Shown: positions 1 through 8,910 of the stretch, piece after piece
How the letters are laid out: each line of letters starts with the position of its first letter
Position numbering within the stretch: position 1 is the stretch's first letter
Assembly (NCBI RefSeq): GCF_002407605.1
Contig: NZ_NXGV01000001.1
Coordinates: 1,176,895 to 1,240,894 of the forward strand
Length of the DNA stretch: 64,000 bases
Origin: Marinobacter sp. ANT_B65
GTDB taxonomy: Bacteria > Pseudomonadota > Gammaproteobacteria > Pseudomonadales > Oleiphilaceae
Direction of reading: 5' to 3'
The notes under the pieces: generated by a model
The model's input: the letters and a program-made list of their open reading frames with translations, nothing else
Told to the model about the DNA's origin: nothing
Database searches by the model: none
Position numbers and translations under genes: made by a program

Positions 1-1
1 C

Positions 2-973
2 GGAGACGTGTATTTTTCCGTTGAGTCGTTTAAGGACTACGGCAAACTCAGCAAGAAAAAACTGGAAGATCTGCTGGCGGGGGCGCGCATTGATGTACAG
101 GAAGCCAAGCGCAGCCCTGCTGATTTTGCGTTGTGGAAGGCCGCCGGTGAAGGCGAAGTGAGCTGGCCTTCGCCCTGGGGGAATGGCCGCCCGGGCTGGC
201 ATATTGAATGTTCCGCCATGTCGAACCATTGCCTGGGCGATACGTTCGATATTCATGGTGGCGGGCCGGATCTTCTGTTCCCTCACCACGAGAATGAAAT
301 TGCACAGTCTGAGTGTGCGACAGGCCACAGGTTCGTAAATACCTGGATGCATGCGGGTGCGATTCGCGTGAACAAGGAAAAGATGTCCAAGTCTTTGGGC
401 AACTTTTTCACAATACGGGAGATTCTTGAAACCTACCCGCCTGAGGTGGTGCGTTTCTTTCTGGTCTCCAGCCACTACCGTAGCCAGGTGGATTACTCCG
501 AAGATAACCTTGCGGAAGCCGGGCGATCACTGGCGAGGCTTTATCATGCTTTGCGCGGTATTGAACCAGCGAATTCCAGCGATGTGCCTGAGACGGATCA
601 CGACCGGCGTTTTGTGGAGTTGATGGATGATGACTTCAACTGCGCAGGTGCAATTTCGGTACTGCATGCATTAGCCAACGATATCAATCAGCACCGTCGT
701 GAGGGCCGGGATGAAGACGCGCAGAAGGCTGCGGCTGTCATGATCCGGCTTGGTGATGTGCTCGGCCTGTTACAGCAGGATCCGGATGCTTTTTTTCAGG
801 CAGATGCCGGCGGCGAACTGACCGCTGCGGATATTGAAGCCAAAATTCAGGCTCGTGCTGATGCCCGTAAGGCCAGAGACTTTGCCGGCGCTGATCGCAT
901 CCGGGAAGAGTTGTTGGAGCAGGGCGTCATACTGGATGATTCACGGGAAGGAACGAGCTGGCGGCGCAGCTGA
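2..973 (+). CDS. cysS: cysteinyl-tRNA synthetase, 3' part
   Basis: Class I synthetase that charges tRNA-Cys in the cytosol. The window begins inside the gene, so the start codon and the HIGH motif are missing. About 323 codons remain. The KMSKS ATP-binding loop is at nt 380-394. The zinc site is visible as the Cys in GWHIECSAM (nt 209-211) and the His/Glu run HHENE (about nt 282-296). The C-terminal anticodon-binding helices follow, ending RADARKARDFAGADRIREELLEQG-like, typical of CysRS. The gene is intact to its TGA. A 136-bp gap separates it from glcB, so glcB probably has its own promoter. Confidence 0.97.
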   Translation, partial: GDVYFSVESFKDYGKLSKKKLEDLLAGARIDVQEAKRSPADFALWKAAGEGEVSWPSPWGNGRPGWHIECSAMSNHCLGDTFDIHGGGPDLLFPHHENEIAQSECATGHRFVNTWMHAGAIRVNKEKMSKSLGNFFTIREILETYPPEVVRFFLVSSHYRSQVDYSEDNLAEAGRSLARLYHALRGIEPANSSDVPETDHDRRFVELMDDDFNCAGAISVLHALANDINQHRREGRDEDAQKAAAVMIRLGDVLGLLQQDPDAFFQADAGGELTAADIEAKIQARADARKARDFAGADRIREELLEQGVILDDSREGTSWRRS

Positions 974-1109
974 CGCTGTTACCAAGGTCGTGTTGTATTC
1001 GGGTATATGACGTTATACGGAATTTCCCGTACAATGCGGCCACCAATTTTACCAGGCCCGACCGCTGAGCGGCTTTCGGGGCAGGGCTAACCCACTGAGG
1101 CTAAGAACG

Positions 1110-3290
1110 ATGACAGAGCGCGTACAACTCGGCGGCATTCAGGTCGCAAAGAATTTGTATGACTTCGTGAATAACGAAGCAATTCCGGGTACCGGAGTGG
1201 ATGCCGAAAAATTCTGGGCGGAATTCGACAAGATCGTCAACGATCTGGCACCGCGTAACCGCGAGCTTCTCGCCAAGCGTGATGCTATTCAGGAAAAAAT
1301 GGACAGCTGGAACCGGGATCACAAAGGCAAGAAGCTGGACATGGCTGCCTACAAATCCTTTCTGAAGGATATTGGATACCTGGTGGACGAGCCGGCAGAT
1401 TTCCGGATTTCTACTGTCAATGTTGATCCTGAAGTTGCGACCATGGCTGGCCCTCAGCTCGTGGTTCCGATTATGAATGCCCGCTTCGCACTTAATGCGG
1501 CAAATGCGCGCTGGGGTAGTCTGTACGACGCACTGTATGGCACCGACGCCATTCCTGAAGAAAACGGTGCGGAAAAAGGTCGTGGTTACAACCCTGTGCG
1601 CGGCGCCAGGGTTATTGAATTTGCACGTAACCTGCTGGACAACTCTGCTCCGCTGGCTGCTGGTAGCCACAAAGATGCGGCCCTGTATCAGGTTGCCGGA
1701 GGCAAACTGGTCGTCAAAATGCAGAATGGCGACGTTACCGGCCTGAAAGATGAATCCGGGTTTGTTGGTTATACCGGTGCTGCGGATGCTCCCAACGGCA
1801 TTCTTCTGGTCAAGAATGGCATGCATTTCGAAATCCAGATCGATGCCAGCCATCCGATCGGCAAAGATGACGGAGCACACGTAAAAGACGTGCTGATGGA
1901 GTCTGCGCTGACAACTATTATGGATTGTGAAGATTCTGTCGCCGCAGTTGATGCTGCTGATAAGGCTCTGGCTTACAGCAACTGGCTTGGCTTGATGAAA
2001 GGTGATCTGGAAGAAAGCTTCGAAAAAGGTGGTCAGCGCCTGACCCGGAAAATGAATCCGGATCGTGTATACACTGCAGCCGATGGCAGCGAACTGAAGC
2101 TGAAAGGCCGTAGTCTGATGTTCATTCGTAACGTCGGTCACCTGATGACCAATCCTGCTGTGCTGCTGAAGGATGGTTCCGAGGTTCCTGAAGGGTTGAT
2201 GGACGGCATTCTGACCGGCCTGATTGCTATTCACGACCTTAAAGGCGGCGGTCGTTTTCAGAACAGTACTGCGGGCTCAGTCTACATCGTGAAGCCGAAG
2301 ATGCACGGCCCTGAAGAGGTAGCGTTTACCAATGAATTCTTTGGTCGCGTTGAGGATGCTCTGGGGCTGCCGCGTTTTACTATGAAAGTCGGCATTATGG
2401 ATGAAGAGCGTCGCACCACGGTTAACCTTAAAGCCTGCATTCATGAGGCCAGGGATCGTGCGGTATTCATTAATACGGGCTTCCTTGATCGCACAGGTGA
2501 TGAAATACATACATCTATGGAGCTTGGTCCTTTTATTCGCAAAGGCGAGATGAAGCAGGCTGCATGGATTGGTGCCTACGAGCAGTGGAACGTGGATGTT
2601 GGCCTGGAAACCGGCTTCCGGGGCGTTGCCCAGATTGGTAAAGGCATGTGGGCCATGCCGGATCTGATGGCAGACATGCTTGTGCAAAAAATTGGTCACC
2701 CCAGGGCTGGCGCCAGCACTGCATGGGTGCCTTCGCCTACGGCGGCCACCCTGCACGCAACTCACTATCATCAGGTGTCTGTGGCAGATATCCAGAAAAC
2801 TCTGGAGAGCCGTCCTCGTGCCAATCTTGATGACATACTTACCGTGCCGGTAATGGACGATCCGTCCAAGCTGACAGAGGCTGATATCCAGCAGGAACTG
2901 GACAATAATGCCCAGGGTATCCTCGGTTATGTTGTGCGCTGGATTGATAGTGGTGTTGGTTGTTCCAAGGTGCCCGACATCAACGATGTTGGCCTGATGG
3001 AAGACCGGGCTACTTTGCGTATATCGTCACAGCTTCTTACTAACTGGCTGTACCACGGTATCTGCACAAAAGAGCAGATTGAAGAAACCATGCAGCGTAT
3101 GGCGAAGGTTGTTGACAAGCAAAATGCCGGCGACCCGGAATATCGGAGCATGGCGCCGGACTATGCAGGCAGCATAGCCTTCCAGGCTGCCATGGATCTT
3201 GTTCTGAAAGGTCGCGAGCAGCCGAATGGTTACACTGAGCCACTGCTACACGCTTATCGCCTGAAGGCGAAAGAGAAGTTTGGCCAGTAA
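1110..3290 (+). CDS. glcB: malate synthase G
   Basis: Condenses glyoxylate with acetyl-CoA to malate, completing the glyoxylate bypass that allows growth on acetate, fatty acids or alkanes. At 726 aa it matches the usual length of the monomeric G isoform (about 720), not the shorter A isoform. The C-terminal signature [20 protein letters not shown] is present. The Asp in MED (residue 632) aligns with the catalytic base Asp631 of E. coli [16 protein letters not shown] and [14 protein letters not shown] are also typical of the family. No isocitrate lyase gene is in the window. A strong hairpin terminator follows directly, so glcB is monocistronic. Confidence 0.97.
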   Translation: MTERVQLGGIQVAKNLYDFVNNEAIPGTGVDAEKFWAEFDKIVNDLAPRNRELLAKRDAIQEKMDSWNRDHKGKKLDMAAYKSFLKDIGYLVDEPADFRISTVNVDPEVATMAGPQLVVPIMNARFALNAANARWGSLYDALYGTDAIPEENGAEKGRGYNPVRGARVIEFARNLLDNSAPLAAGSHKDAALYQVAGGKLVVKMQNGDVTGLKDESGFVGYTGAADAPNGILLVKNGMHFEIQIDASHPIGKDDGAHVKDVLMESALTTIMDCEDSVAAVDAADKALAYSNWLGLMKGDLEESFEKGGQRLTRKMNPDRVYTAADGSELKLKGRSLMFIRNVGHLMTNPAVLLKDGSEVPEGLMDGILTGLIAIHDLKGGGRFQNSTAGSVYIVKPKMHGPEEVAFTNEFFGRVEDALGLPRFTMKVGIMDEERRTTVNLKACIHEARDRAVFINTGFLDRTGDEIHTSMELGPFIRKGEMKQAAWIGAYEQWNVDVGLETGFRGVAQIGKGMWAMPDLMADMLVQKIGHPRAGASTAWVPSPTAATLHATHYHQVSVADIQKTLESRPRANLDDILTVPVMDDPSKLTEADIQQELDNNAQGILGYVVRWIDSGVGCSKVPDINDVGLMEDRATLRISSQLLTNWLYHGICTKEQIEETMQRMAKVVDKQNAGDPEYRSMAPDYAGSIAFQAAMDLVLKGREQPNGYTEPLLHAYRLKAKEKFGQ

Positions 3291-3302
3291 GAGCGGCTGA
3301 AC

Positions 3303-3334
3303 AACAAAAAACCCGCTTCGGCGGGTTTTTTGTT
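3303..3334. terminator. bidirectional rho-independent terminator between glcB and folD
   Basis: A near-perfect hairpin: a 14-nt arm of an A-rich run followed by CCCGC, a TTCG tetraloop, then GCGGG followed by T6. The A and T tracts make it work on both strands, which suits the convergent glcB and folD genes. Confidence 0.9.
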
Positions 3335-3370
3335 GTGGTTCAGTTGTTCTGAGGCCAGAACGTTCCGGCG

Positions 3371-4228
3371 TTATTCGTTATGCAGTTCGTTTGCCGCGTA
3401 CAGGGTGTTTTGCAGAAGTGTTGCGATGGTCATGGGGCCGACACCTCCCGGTACGGGAGTGATATACGCAGCGCGGGCTGAGGCGGCTTCAAAGTCGACA
3501 TCACCTTGTAGCTTTCCATTTTCCATGCGGTTGATGCCTACATCAATTACCGTTGCGCCCGGTTTTACCCAGTCCCCCTTGATCAGCCCTGGTTTGCCTA
3601 CAGCTGCAATCAGAATGTCAGCATCACGTACATATTTTTCCAGATCCGGTGTAAAGCGATGGCAAACTGTAATAGTTGCACCCTTGAGTAGTAATTCCAT
3701 AGTCATCGGGCGGCCCACAATGTTGGATGCGCCCACAATGACCGCGTGCTGGCCTTTGTACGGGGTGTCAATGCTGTCCAGCAGGGTTATCACGCCCGCG
3801 GGAGTGCAGGGTCTGAGGGCCGGCTTACGCTGCACCAGGCGGCCGATGTTATATGGGTGAAAGCCATCAACATCTTTATCCGGGCGGATTTTCAGCAGAA
3901 TGGGGTCTGCATCCAGGTGGTCGGGCAGAGGAAGTTGCACCAGAATGCCATCTACAGCCGGGTTTTCGTTCAGCTCATCAATCAGCGCTTCCAGGGCTTG
4001 CTGGGAAGTGTCTGATGGCAGGTCGTAGGATAGCGAGAGGATGCCGGCGGCATCACAGGCTTTGCGTTTGTTACCTACGTATATTTCAGAGGCTGGGTCG
4101 TTTCCCACCAGTACCACGGCCAGGCCCGGGGCTCTCAGTCCCTTTCTGGTGCGGGCTTCCACACCGGATGCGACCTGTTGTCTGACTGCTGCAGCAATTT
4201 CTTTTCCGTTGATCAGTTTGGCGCTCAT
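3371..4228 (-). CDS. folD: bifunctional methylene-THF dehydrogenase/cyclohydrolase
   Basis: Interconverts 5,10-methylene-THF, methenyl-THF and 10-formyl-THF using NADP in one-carbon metabolism. From the chosen ATG ([12 protein letters not shown]) the protein is 285 aa, the normal length. An upstream in-frame extension to 4282 lacks similarity and was not used. The active-site Tyr50 and Lys54 of [10 protein letters not shown] are in place, followed by [12 protein letters not shown], the GFHP motif, and the NADP-binding [11 protein letters not shown] loop. The gene is convergent with glcB. Its promoter must lie in the 226-bp region before the tRNA operon. Confidence 0.96.
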   Translation of the reverse strand: MSAKLINGKEIAAAVRQQVASGVEARTRKGLRAPGLAVVLVGNDPASEIYVGNKRKACDAAGILSLSYDLPSDTSQQALEALIDELNENPAVDGILVQLPLPDHLDADPILLKIRPDKDVDGFHPYNIGRLVQRKPALRPCTPAGVITLLDSIDTPYKGQHAVIVGASNIVGRPMTMELLLKGATITVCHRFTPDLEKYVRDADILIAAVGKPGLIKGDWVKPGATVIDVGINRMENGKLQGDVDFEAASARAAYITPVPGGVGPMTIATLLQNTLYAANELHNE

Positions 4229-4385
4229 GATTCGTCTTGTCGGTTGGGCATTGGTTAAATAAGAGAGTGTGGATTGTCTCACGCTTGCGGCTTAACTCCA
4301 ATTGGCGAAGAATGGTGTATTGGTGGTGTTGCGGAAAAAAATGCTCCTGAAATTGCTGATTCGGGAGAGAATTTCATTTTCCTTG

Positions 4386-4414
4386 TTGACGGGACCATTC
4401 GGCGACGGTAATAT
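4386..4414 (+). promoter_or_regulatory. sigma70 promoter of the tRNA operon
   Basis: The -35 box is TTGACG (4386-4391) and the -10 box is TAATAT (4409-4414), with an ideal 17-bp spacer. A GC-rich discriminator (GCGCGCC) follows at once, as in stringently controlled stable-RNA promoters. Transcription would begin near 4421, about 35 bp before tRNA-Pro. Confidence 0.75.
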
Positions 4415-4454
4415 GCGCGCCAACTTTGCTGAAGCACACATAGTTCAGTTTAAA

Positions 4455-4531
4455 CGGGGTATAGCGCAGTCTGGTAGCGCGCCTGCTTTGGGAGCAGGAT
4501 GTCGGGAGTTCGAATCTCTCTACCCCGACCA
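4455..4531 (+). tRNA. tRNA-Pro (TGG)
   Basis: A 77-nt cloverleaf. The acceptor arms CGGGGTA and TACCCCG pair. The anticodon loop TTTGGGA in the CTGC/GCAG stem gives anticodon TGG. The T arm contains GTTCGAATC, and CCA is encoded. It is the first gene of a four-tRNA operon. Confidence 0.96.
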
Positions 4532-4563
4532 TTTTCTGGATGTTCAGCTAGGCCGACGGTCAA

Positions 4564-4640
4564 GCGCCCGTAGCTCAGCTGGATAGAGCATCGGCCTTCT
4601 AAGCCGAGGGTCGCAGGTTCGAGTCCTGCCGGGCGCGCCA
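4564..4640 (+). tRNA. tRNA-Arg (TCT)
   Basis: 77 nt. The acceptor GCGCCCG pairs with CGGGCGC. The anticodon stem TCGGC/GCCGA carries loop CTTCTAA, giving anticodon TCT. The T loop is GGTTCGAGTCC and the CCA end is encoded. It lies 32 nt after tRNA-Pro. Confidence 0.96.
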
Positions 4641-4734
4641 TTAAAGCAGCCGGCTTGATCAAAACCTGGGTAGCCGTCAGTAAAGTTGAAGATCAGTAGT
4701 TGTTCTGAATATACCGGAAGTATATTCCGATGTG

Positions 4735-4810
4735 GTGGACGTAGCTCAGTTGGTAGAGCTCAGGATTGTGACTCCTGCGGTCGAGGGTTCGATCCCCTTC
4801 GTCCACCCCA
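4735..4810 (+). tRNA. tRNA-His (GTG)
   Basis: 76 nt as counted from the acceptor arm GTGGACG, which pairs with CGTCCAC. A G lies just upstream at 4734, opposite C73, consistent with the G-1 that is specific to tRNA-His. The anticodon loop TTGTGAC in the CAGGA/TCCTG stem gives GTG. CCA is encoded. Confidence 0.96.
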
Positions 4811-4882
4811 CTTTTTAAAGGTGTTTCCGCAGTTTTCAGGTTTATGACCTTCGCGGTCAGCACTCCGTTTTAAAAGATTTCA

Positions 4883-4967
4883 GCTCCGGTGGTGGAATTG
4901 GTAGACACGATAGGTTTAGGTCCTGTTGCCGCAAGGTGTGGGGGTTCAAGTCCCTCCCGGAGTACCA
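4883..4967 (+). tRNA. tRNA-Leu (TAG)
   Basis: 85 nt, a class II tRNA with a long variable arm (TTGCCGCAAGGTG region). The acceptor GCTCCGG pairs with CCGGAGT through a G-U pair at the end. The anticodon loop TTTAGGT in the ATAGG/CCTGT stem gives TAG. CCA is encoded. It is the last gene of the operon and is followed by a terminator. Confidence 0.96.
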
Positions 4968-4973
4968 ATTTAA

Positions 4974-5007
4974 AAGGCTCTTGGAATTGTTCCTGGAGCC
5001 TTTTTTT
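4974..5007 (+). terminator. terminator of the tRNA operon
   Basis: AGGCTC and GAGCCT arms, extended by partial pairing of TTGGAA with TTCCTG, followed by seven T residues directly after the stem. Confidence 0.85.
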
Positions 5008-5248
5008 ATTTTAAGGCTGATGTGGGTCTCTCCCCCTTTGTTTTTCTGTTTTTGCCCCCAATTCCTTCCATGAATCGTCGTTGTGATCACAAACCCTGAA
5101 ACTACCCGAGGCAGGTGATTCTCTCGTCAGGGTAAACCGTGATAAACTACCGGCTTTTAATTTTGGGTCCTTTCTTGGGAAGCTGTTCAGGAATGGACTT
5201 TGGCTTTAATTTAATTCACATACCGAACCCGAAATTTGAGGATCTTCC

Positions 5249-6553
5249 ATGCAAGTGTCTGTAGAAACGACGTCCAACATCGAGCGTCGCATGACGATTG
5301 GTGTGCCCGCCCAGGAAATTGAACAGGCAGTTCAGAAACGCCTGCAGGAAACCGCTCGCACAGTGCGTCTGAATGGTTTCCGCCCTGGAAAGGTGCCCAT
5401 GAGCGTGGTCAAGCGTCGTTTCGGTGATAGCGTGCGCCAGGAAATCGTCGGCGAAATCATGCGCGACAACTACATCAAGGCGCTGCAGGAGCAGGACATT
5501 AACCCTGCAGGCTGGCCCAAGCTTGAGCCGAAAACCATGGAAGCCGGCAAAGACCTCGAGTTTGTTGCAGTTTTCGAAGTTCTTCCCGAAATCGAACTGG
5601 GCGACCTGAGCAAGATCTCAGTCGAGAAGCTGACCTCTGAAATTACCGACAAGGATATCGATACAATGATCGATAACCTGCGTCGACAGCAGGCCACCAT
5701 GAAGAGCGTCAAACGCAAGTCCAAGAACAAGGACGTGCTGACTATCGACTTCAAAGGCTCAATTGACGGCGAAGAGTTTGAAGGTGGTGCCGCTGAAGGC
5801 CACAAACTTACTCTGGGTTCTGACCAGATGATTCCGGGCTTCGAAAAAGCTATCGTTGGCGGCAAAGCTGGCGAAGAGCTTGAAATTGAAGTGACTTTCC
5901 CTGAGGACTATCACAACGAAGACCTCAAAGGTAAGCCGGCAAAATTCGAAATCAAGATCCATGAAGTAGAAGAGCCGCAGTTGCCGGAACTGAATGCTGA
6001 ATTTTTCACCAAGTTCGGTATTGAAGCTGAAGACGAAGCCACTTTCCGCGAGGAAGTGAAGAAGAACATGGAGCGTGAGCTCAAGCAAGCCATGTCCAAC
6101 AAGGTCAAGAATGACGTTGTTGATGGTTTGCTGGAAGCGACTGAAATCGACATTCCGGCAGCTCTGGCTGACCAGGAAATTGATCGTCTGCGTCAGGAAG
6201 CTGTTCAGCGCTTCGGTGGTCAGATGGATTTTCAGCAGTTGCCGAAAGAAATCTTCCAGGAACAGGCTGAGCGTCGCGTAAAAACCGGACTCTTGTTCCA
6301 GGAAGTCGTAAAAGTGAACGACCTGAAAGTAGATCCGGCCAAAGTTGACGAAAAGATCCAGGAGATCGCGTCAACGTATGAACAGCCTGAAGAGGTTGTT
6401 GCGCACTTCAGCAGTAACCCCGAGCAGAAAAGCCAGATCGAGTCTTCTGTGCTGGAAGATCAGGTTGTTGATCATGTGCTTTCACAAGCTACGGTTACAG
6501 AAAAGAAAGTTAAGTACGAAGAAGCTATTCAGGCAGGGCAGCCCCAGCGCTGA
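5249..6553 (+). CDS. tig: trigger factor, ribosome-associated chaperone
   Basis: Docks at the ribosome exit tunnel and holds nascent chains; it also has prolyl isomerase activity. It is 434 aa, close to the E. coli length (432). The ribosome-binding signature GFRPGKVP is at residues 43-50. An FKBP-type PPIase domain follows at about 150-245 (DVLTIDFKGSIDGEEFEGG, then LTLGSDQMIPGFEKAIVG). The C-terminal helical arms finish the protein. The order tig-clpP-clpX-lon is conserved in gammaproteobacteria. It is followed by a 9-bp hairpin, so clpP probably also has its own promoter. Confidence 0.98.
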   Translation: MQVSVETTSNIERRMTIGVPAQEIEQAVQKRLQETARTVRLNGFRPGKVPMSVVKRRFGDSVRQEIVGEIMRDNYIKALQEQDINPAGWPKLEPKTMEAGKDLEFVAVFEVLPEIELGDLSKISVEKLTSEITDKDIDTMIDNLRRQQATMKSVKRKSKNKDVLTIDFKGSIDGEEFEGGAAEGHKLTLGSDQMIPGFEKAIVGGKAGEELEIEVTFPEDYHNEDLKGKPAKFEIKIHEVEEPQLPELNAEFFTKFGIEAEDEATFREEVKKNMERELKQAMSNKVKNDVVDGLLEATEIDIPAALADQEIDRLRQEAVQRFGGQMDFQQLPKEIFQEQAERRVKTGLLFQEVVKVNDLKVDPAKVDEKIQEIASTYEQPEEVVAHFSSNPEQKSQIESSVLEDQVVDHVLSQATVTEKKVKYEEAIQAGQPQR

Positions 6554-6617
6554 TAGTGGTGGTGTGACGGCGTCGGGGGTGGGTTCCGCTCCCGGCCCCC
6601 GTTGGCCGAACGGAGTT

Positions 6618-6642
6618 AACAGCCGGCACGCCCGGCTGTTTT
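6618..6642 (+). terminator. terminator after tig
   Basis: Arms AACAGCCGG and CCGGCTGTT around a 5-nt loop, ending in a short T run. The T tract is weak, so read-through into clpP is likely. Confidence 0.6.
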
Positions 6643-6742
6643 CATCTTGATTTCTGGCTGGCAAAGTACAAGATGCAAGAATACTGAAGATGCCGTGGAT
6701 TTAAACCACGCCCCATTTTTCCATAAGGAGTTCAGGCGCATC

Positions 6743-7378
6743 ATGATGCAGAAACCAATTGATGGTCCGGCAATGGTTACCAGTTCCGGCCTGGTGCCGA
6801 TGGTTATCGAGCAGACTGCCCGTGGGGAACGTTCGTTCGATATTTATTCCCGACTGCTTAAGGAGCGGGTTATCTTTATGGTTGGGCAAGTGGAAGATCA
6901 CATGGCCAACCTGATCGTGGCGCAGCTTCTGTTCCTTGAATCTGAAAACCCGGACAAAGACATTCATCTGTATATCAATAGCCCCGGTGGCTCCGTGACT
7001 GCAGGTATGTCCATATACGACACCATGCAGTTCATCAAGCCTGATGTTTCAACATTGTGCGTAGGGCAGGCTGCGAGTATGGGAGCCTTCCTTCTGGCTG
7101 GCGGTGCCGCTGGCAAGCGTGCTTGTCTGCCTAACTCACGGGTCATGATTCACCAGCCTCTGGGCGGTTATCAGGGGCAGGCAACGGATATTGAGATTCA
7201 CACCCGTGAAATTCTGAAGATTCGTCATACACTGAATTCAATCCTGGCTCATCATACTGGCCAGGACCTGGAAACTATTTCCAGGGATACGGATCGTGAC
7301 AATTTCATGGATCCGACACAGGCAAAAGAGTACGGGCTGATTGACTCGATACTTGATAAGCGTGTGTCGAATAAATAA
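6743..7378 (+). CDS. clpP: ATP-dependent Clp protease proteolytic subunit
   Basis: Serine peptidase that forms the double-heptamer chamber fed by ClpX or ClpA. From ATG 6743 (second ATG at 6746), with AAGGAG at 6725-6730, it is 211 aa with a short processed N-terminus. The catalytic triad is visible as Ser112 ([11 protein letters not shown]), His137 (MIHQPLGG) and Asp186 (TDRDNFM), with the same spacing as E. coli ClpP. An upstream in-frame extension from 6647 was rejected because it lacks both a ribosome site and family similarity. clpX follows 78 bp downstream after a hairpin. Confidence 0.97.
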   Translation: MMQKPIDGPAMVTSSGLVPMVIEQTARGERSFDIYSRLLKERVIFMVGQVEDHMANLIVAQLLFLESENPDKDIHLYINSPGGSVTAGMSIYDTMQFIKPDVSTLCVGQAASMGAFLLAGGAAGKRACLPNSRVMIHQPLGGYQGQATDIEIHTREILKIRHTLNSILAHHTGQDLETISRDTDRDNFMDPTQAKEYGLIDSILDKRVSNK

Positions 7379-7404
7379 TACTGGTAGTAATTGCATCACC
7401 CCTG

Positions 7405-7433
7405 GCCGGCGCATTGATATCTGAAACGCCGGC
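7405..7433 (+). other. hairpin between clpP and clpX
   Basis: Perfect 7-bp arms GCCGGCG and CGCCGGC separated by 15 nt. No T run follows, so this is not a classical terminator. It could stabilise the clpP message or tune clpX expression within a shared transcript. Confidence 0.45.
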
Positions 7434-7456
7434 AAAACGAGATCAGAGGTATTTCA

Positions 7457-8740
7457 ATGGCAGATGAAAAAAACGGCAGAGGCGACGATAACGGCAAGTT
7501 GCTCTACTGCTCGTTTTGTGGAAAGAGCCAGCATGAAGTCCGTAAGCTCATTGCAGGGCCTTCGGTGTTCATCTGCGACGAGTGTGTCGACCTGTGTAAC
7601 GATATTATCCGTGAAGAGATTCAGGAGAATGCACAGGAGGAACCGAGTGATCGTCTTCCGACACCGGCTGAAATCCGCAATACGCTGGATGAATATGTCA
7701 TCGGTCAGGACCGCGCCAAGGTTGTTCTCTCGGTCGCAGTCTATAACCATTACAAGCGCCTCCGTTACGGTGAAGGTAAAGGCGATGTCGAGCTTGGCAA
7801 AAGTAACATTCTGCTGATAGGCCCCACAGGTAGTGGTAAGACTCTGCTGGCCGAAACTCTGGCGAGAATGCTCAATGTGCCCTTTACCATTGCGGACGCC
7901 ACTACGCTTACCGAAGCAGGCTATGTAGGTGAGGATGTTGAGAATATCATCCAGAAACTACTTCAGAAGTGTGACTACGATGTAGAGAAGGCTCAGCGGG
8001 GCATTGTTTACATTGATGAAATTGACAAAATTTCACGTAAGTCCGATAACCCCTCAATTACTCGCGATGTTTCGGGTGAGGGTGTTCAGCAGGCTCTGCT
8101 GAAGCTGATTGAAGGCACGGTTGCCTCTGTTCCTCCCCAGGGTGGGCGCAAGCACCCGCAGCAGGAGTTTTTGCAGGTCGATACCGGCAATATGCTGTTC
8201 ATCTGTGGAGGAGCCTTTGCAGGCCTGGATAAAGTAATCCGGGACCGTACCGAGAAGAGCAGTATCGGTTTCTCGGCAGCTGTTGCCACCCGGGACGACT
8301 CCAAGAATATGGGAGACGTCATCAAGAATGTTGAAACGGAAGATCTTGTCAAATATGGCCTGATCCCCGAGTTTGTTGGTCGTTTGCCAGTGGTTGCAAC
8401 GCTCAATGAGCTTGATGAAGATGCGCTGGTCCAGATTCTTACGGAGCCTAAAAACTCTCTGACCAAGCAGTATCAGAAGTTGTTTGATATGGAAGGTGTA
8501 GAGCTTGATTTCCGTGATGAGGCCTTGCGTGCTGTTGCTGGCAAGGCTCTGGAGCGTAAGACTGGAGCCCGTGGGCTTCGCTCCATTATGGAAGCGACCT
8601 TGCTTGATACCATGTACCAGATTCCGTCAGAGCATGACATCTCAAAAGTTGTGATTGATGAAAGCGTTATCCTGGGGGACTCCGAGCCTTTCAAGATATA
8701 TGCGAACGCAGATCACGCTAAAGCAGTGCCTGATGACTGA
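7457..8740 (+). CDS. clpX: Clp protease ATP-binding subunit ClpX
   Basis: AAA+ unfoldase that recognises ssrA-tagged and other substrates and threads them into ClpP. It is 427 aa. The N-terminal zinc-binding domain has Cys18, Cys21, Cys40 and Cys43. Walker A GPTGSGKT is at 122-129 and Walker B YIDEID at 185-190. The IGF loop that docks on ClpP is visible in [10 protein letters not shown]. The sensor 2 region [10 protein letters not shown] is near the C-terminus. A strong terminator separates it from lon. Confidence 0.98.
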   Translation: MADEKNGRGDDNGKLLYCSFCGKSQHEVRKLIAGPSVFICDECVDLCNDIIREEIQENAQEEPSDRLPTPAEIRNTLDEYVIGQDRAKVVLSVAVYNHYKRLRYGEGKGDVELGKSNILLIGPTGSGKTLLAETLARMLNVPFTIADATTLTEAGYVGEDVENIIQKLLQKCDYDVEKAQRGIVYIDEIDKISRKSDNPSITRDVSGEGVQQALLKLIEGTVASVPPQGGRKHPQQEFLQVDTGNMLFICGGAFAGLDKVIRDRTEKSSIGFSAAVATRDDSKNMGDVIKNVETEDLVKYGLIPEFVGRLPVVATLNELDEDALVQILTEPKNSLTKQYQKLFDMEGVELDFRDEALRAVAGKALERKTGARGLRSIMEATLLDTMYQIPSEHDISKVVIDESVILGDSEPFKIYANADHAKAVPDD

Positions 8741-8764
8741 CGACTTTCTTATTGCTGAGTGATA

Positions 8765-8798
8765 AACAAAAAAGGGGCGGGAACGCCCCTTTTTTGTT
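8765..8798. terminator. rho-independent terminator after clpX
   Basis: An A-rich arm ending GGGGCG and its complement CGCCCC followed by T6 and GTT, around a GGAA loop. A strong intrinsic terminator. Confidence 0.9.
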
Positions 8799-8910
8799 GG
8801 TTTGTACCTGTAACGCTCAGTGTTGTGTTGTTTGGTAAAGATATTGCAATTGTGACAGCCGCCCCAATGAAGGGTGATATGCTGAATGAAACACCGTCAG
8901 AGGATTCCTT

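Noticed and set aside
1101-2234. Long open frame (377 codons) antisense to glcB
   Set aside because: It is a codon-bias shadow of glcB; the product has no family features and no ribosome site.
8800-8910. Heat-shock (sigma32) promoter for lon
   Set aside because: A CCCCAAT box exists near 8872, but no CTTGAAA-like -35 box is at a usable distance.
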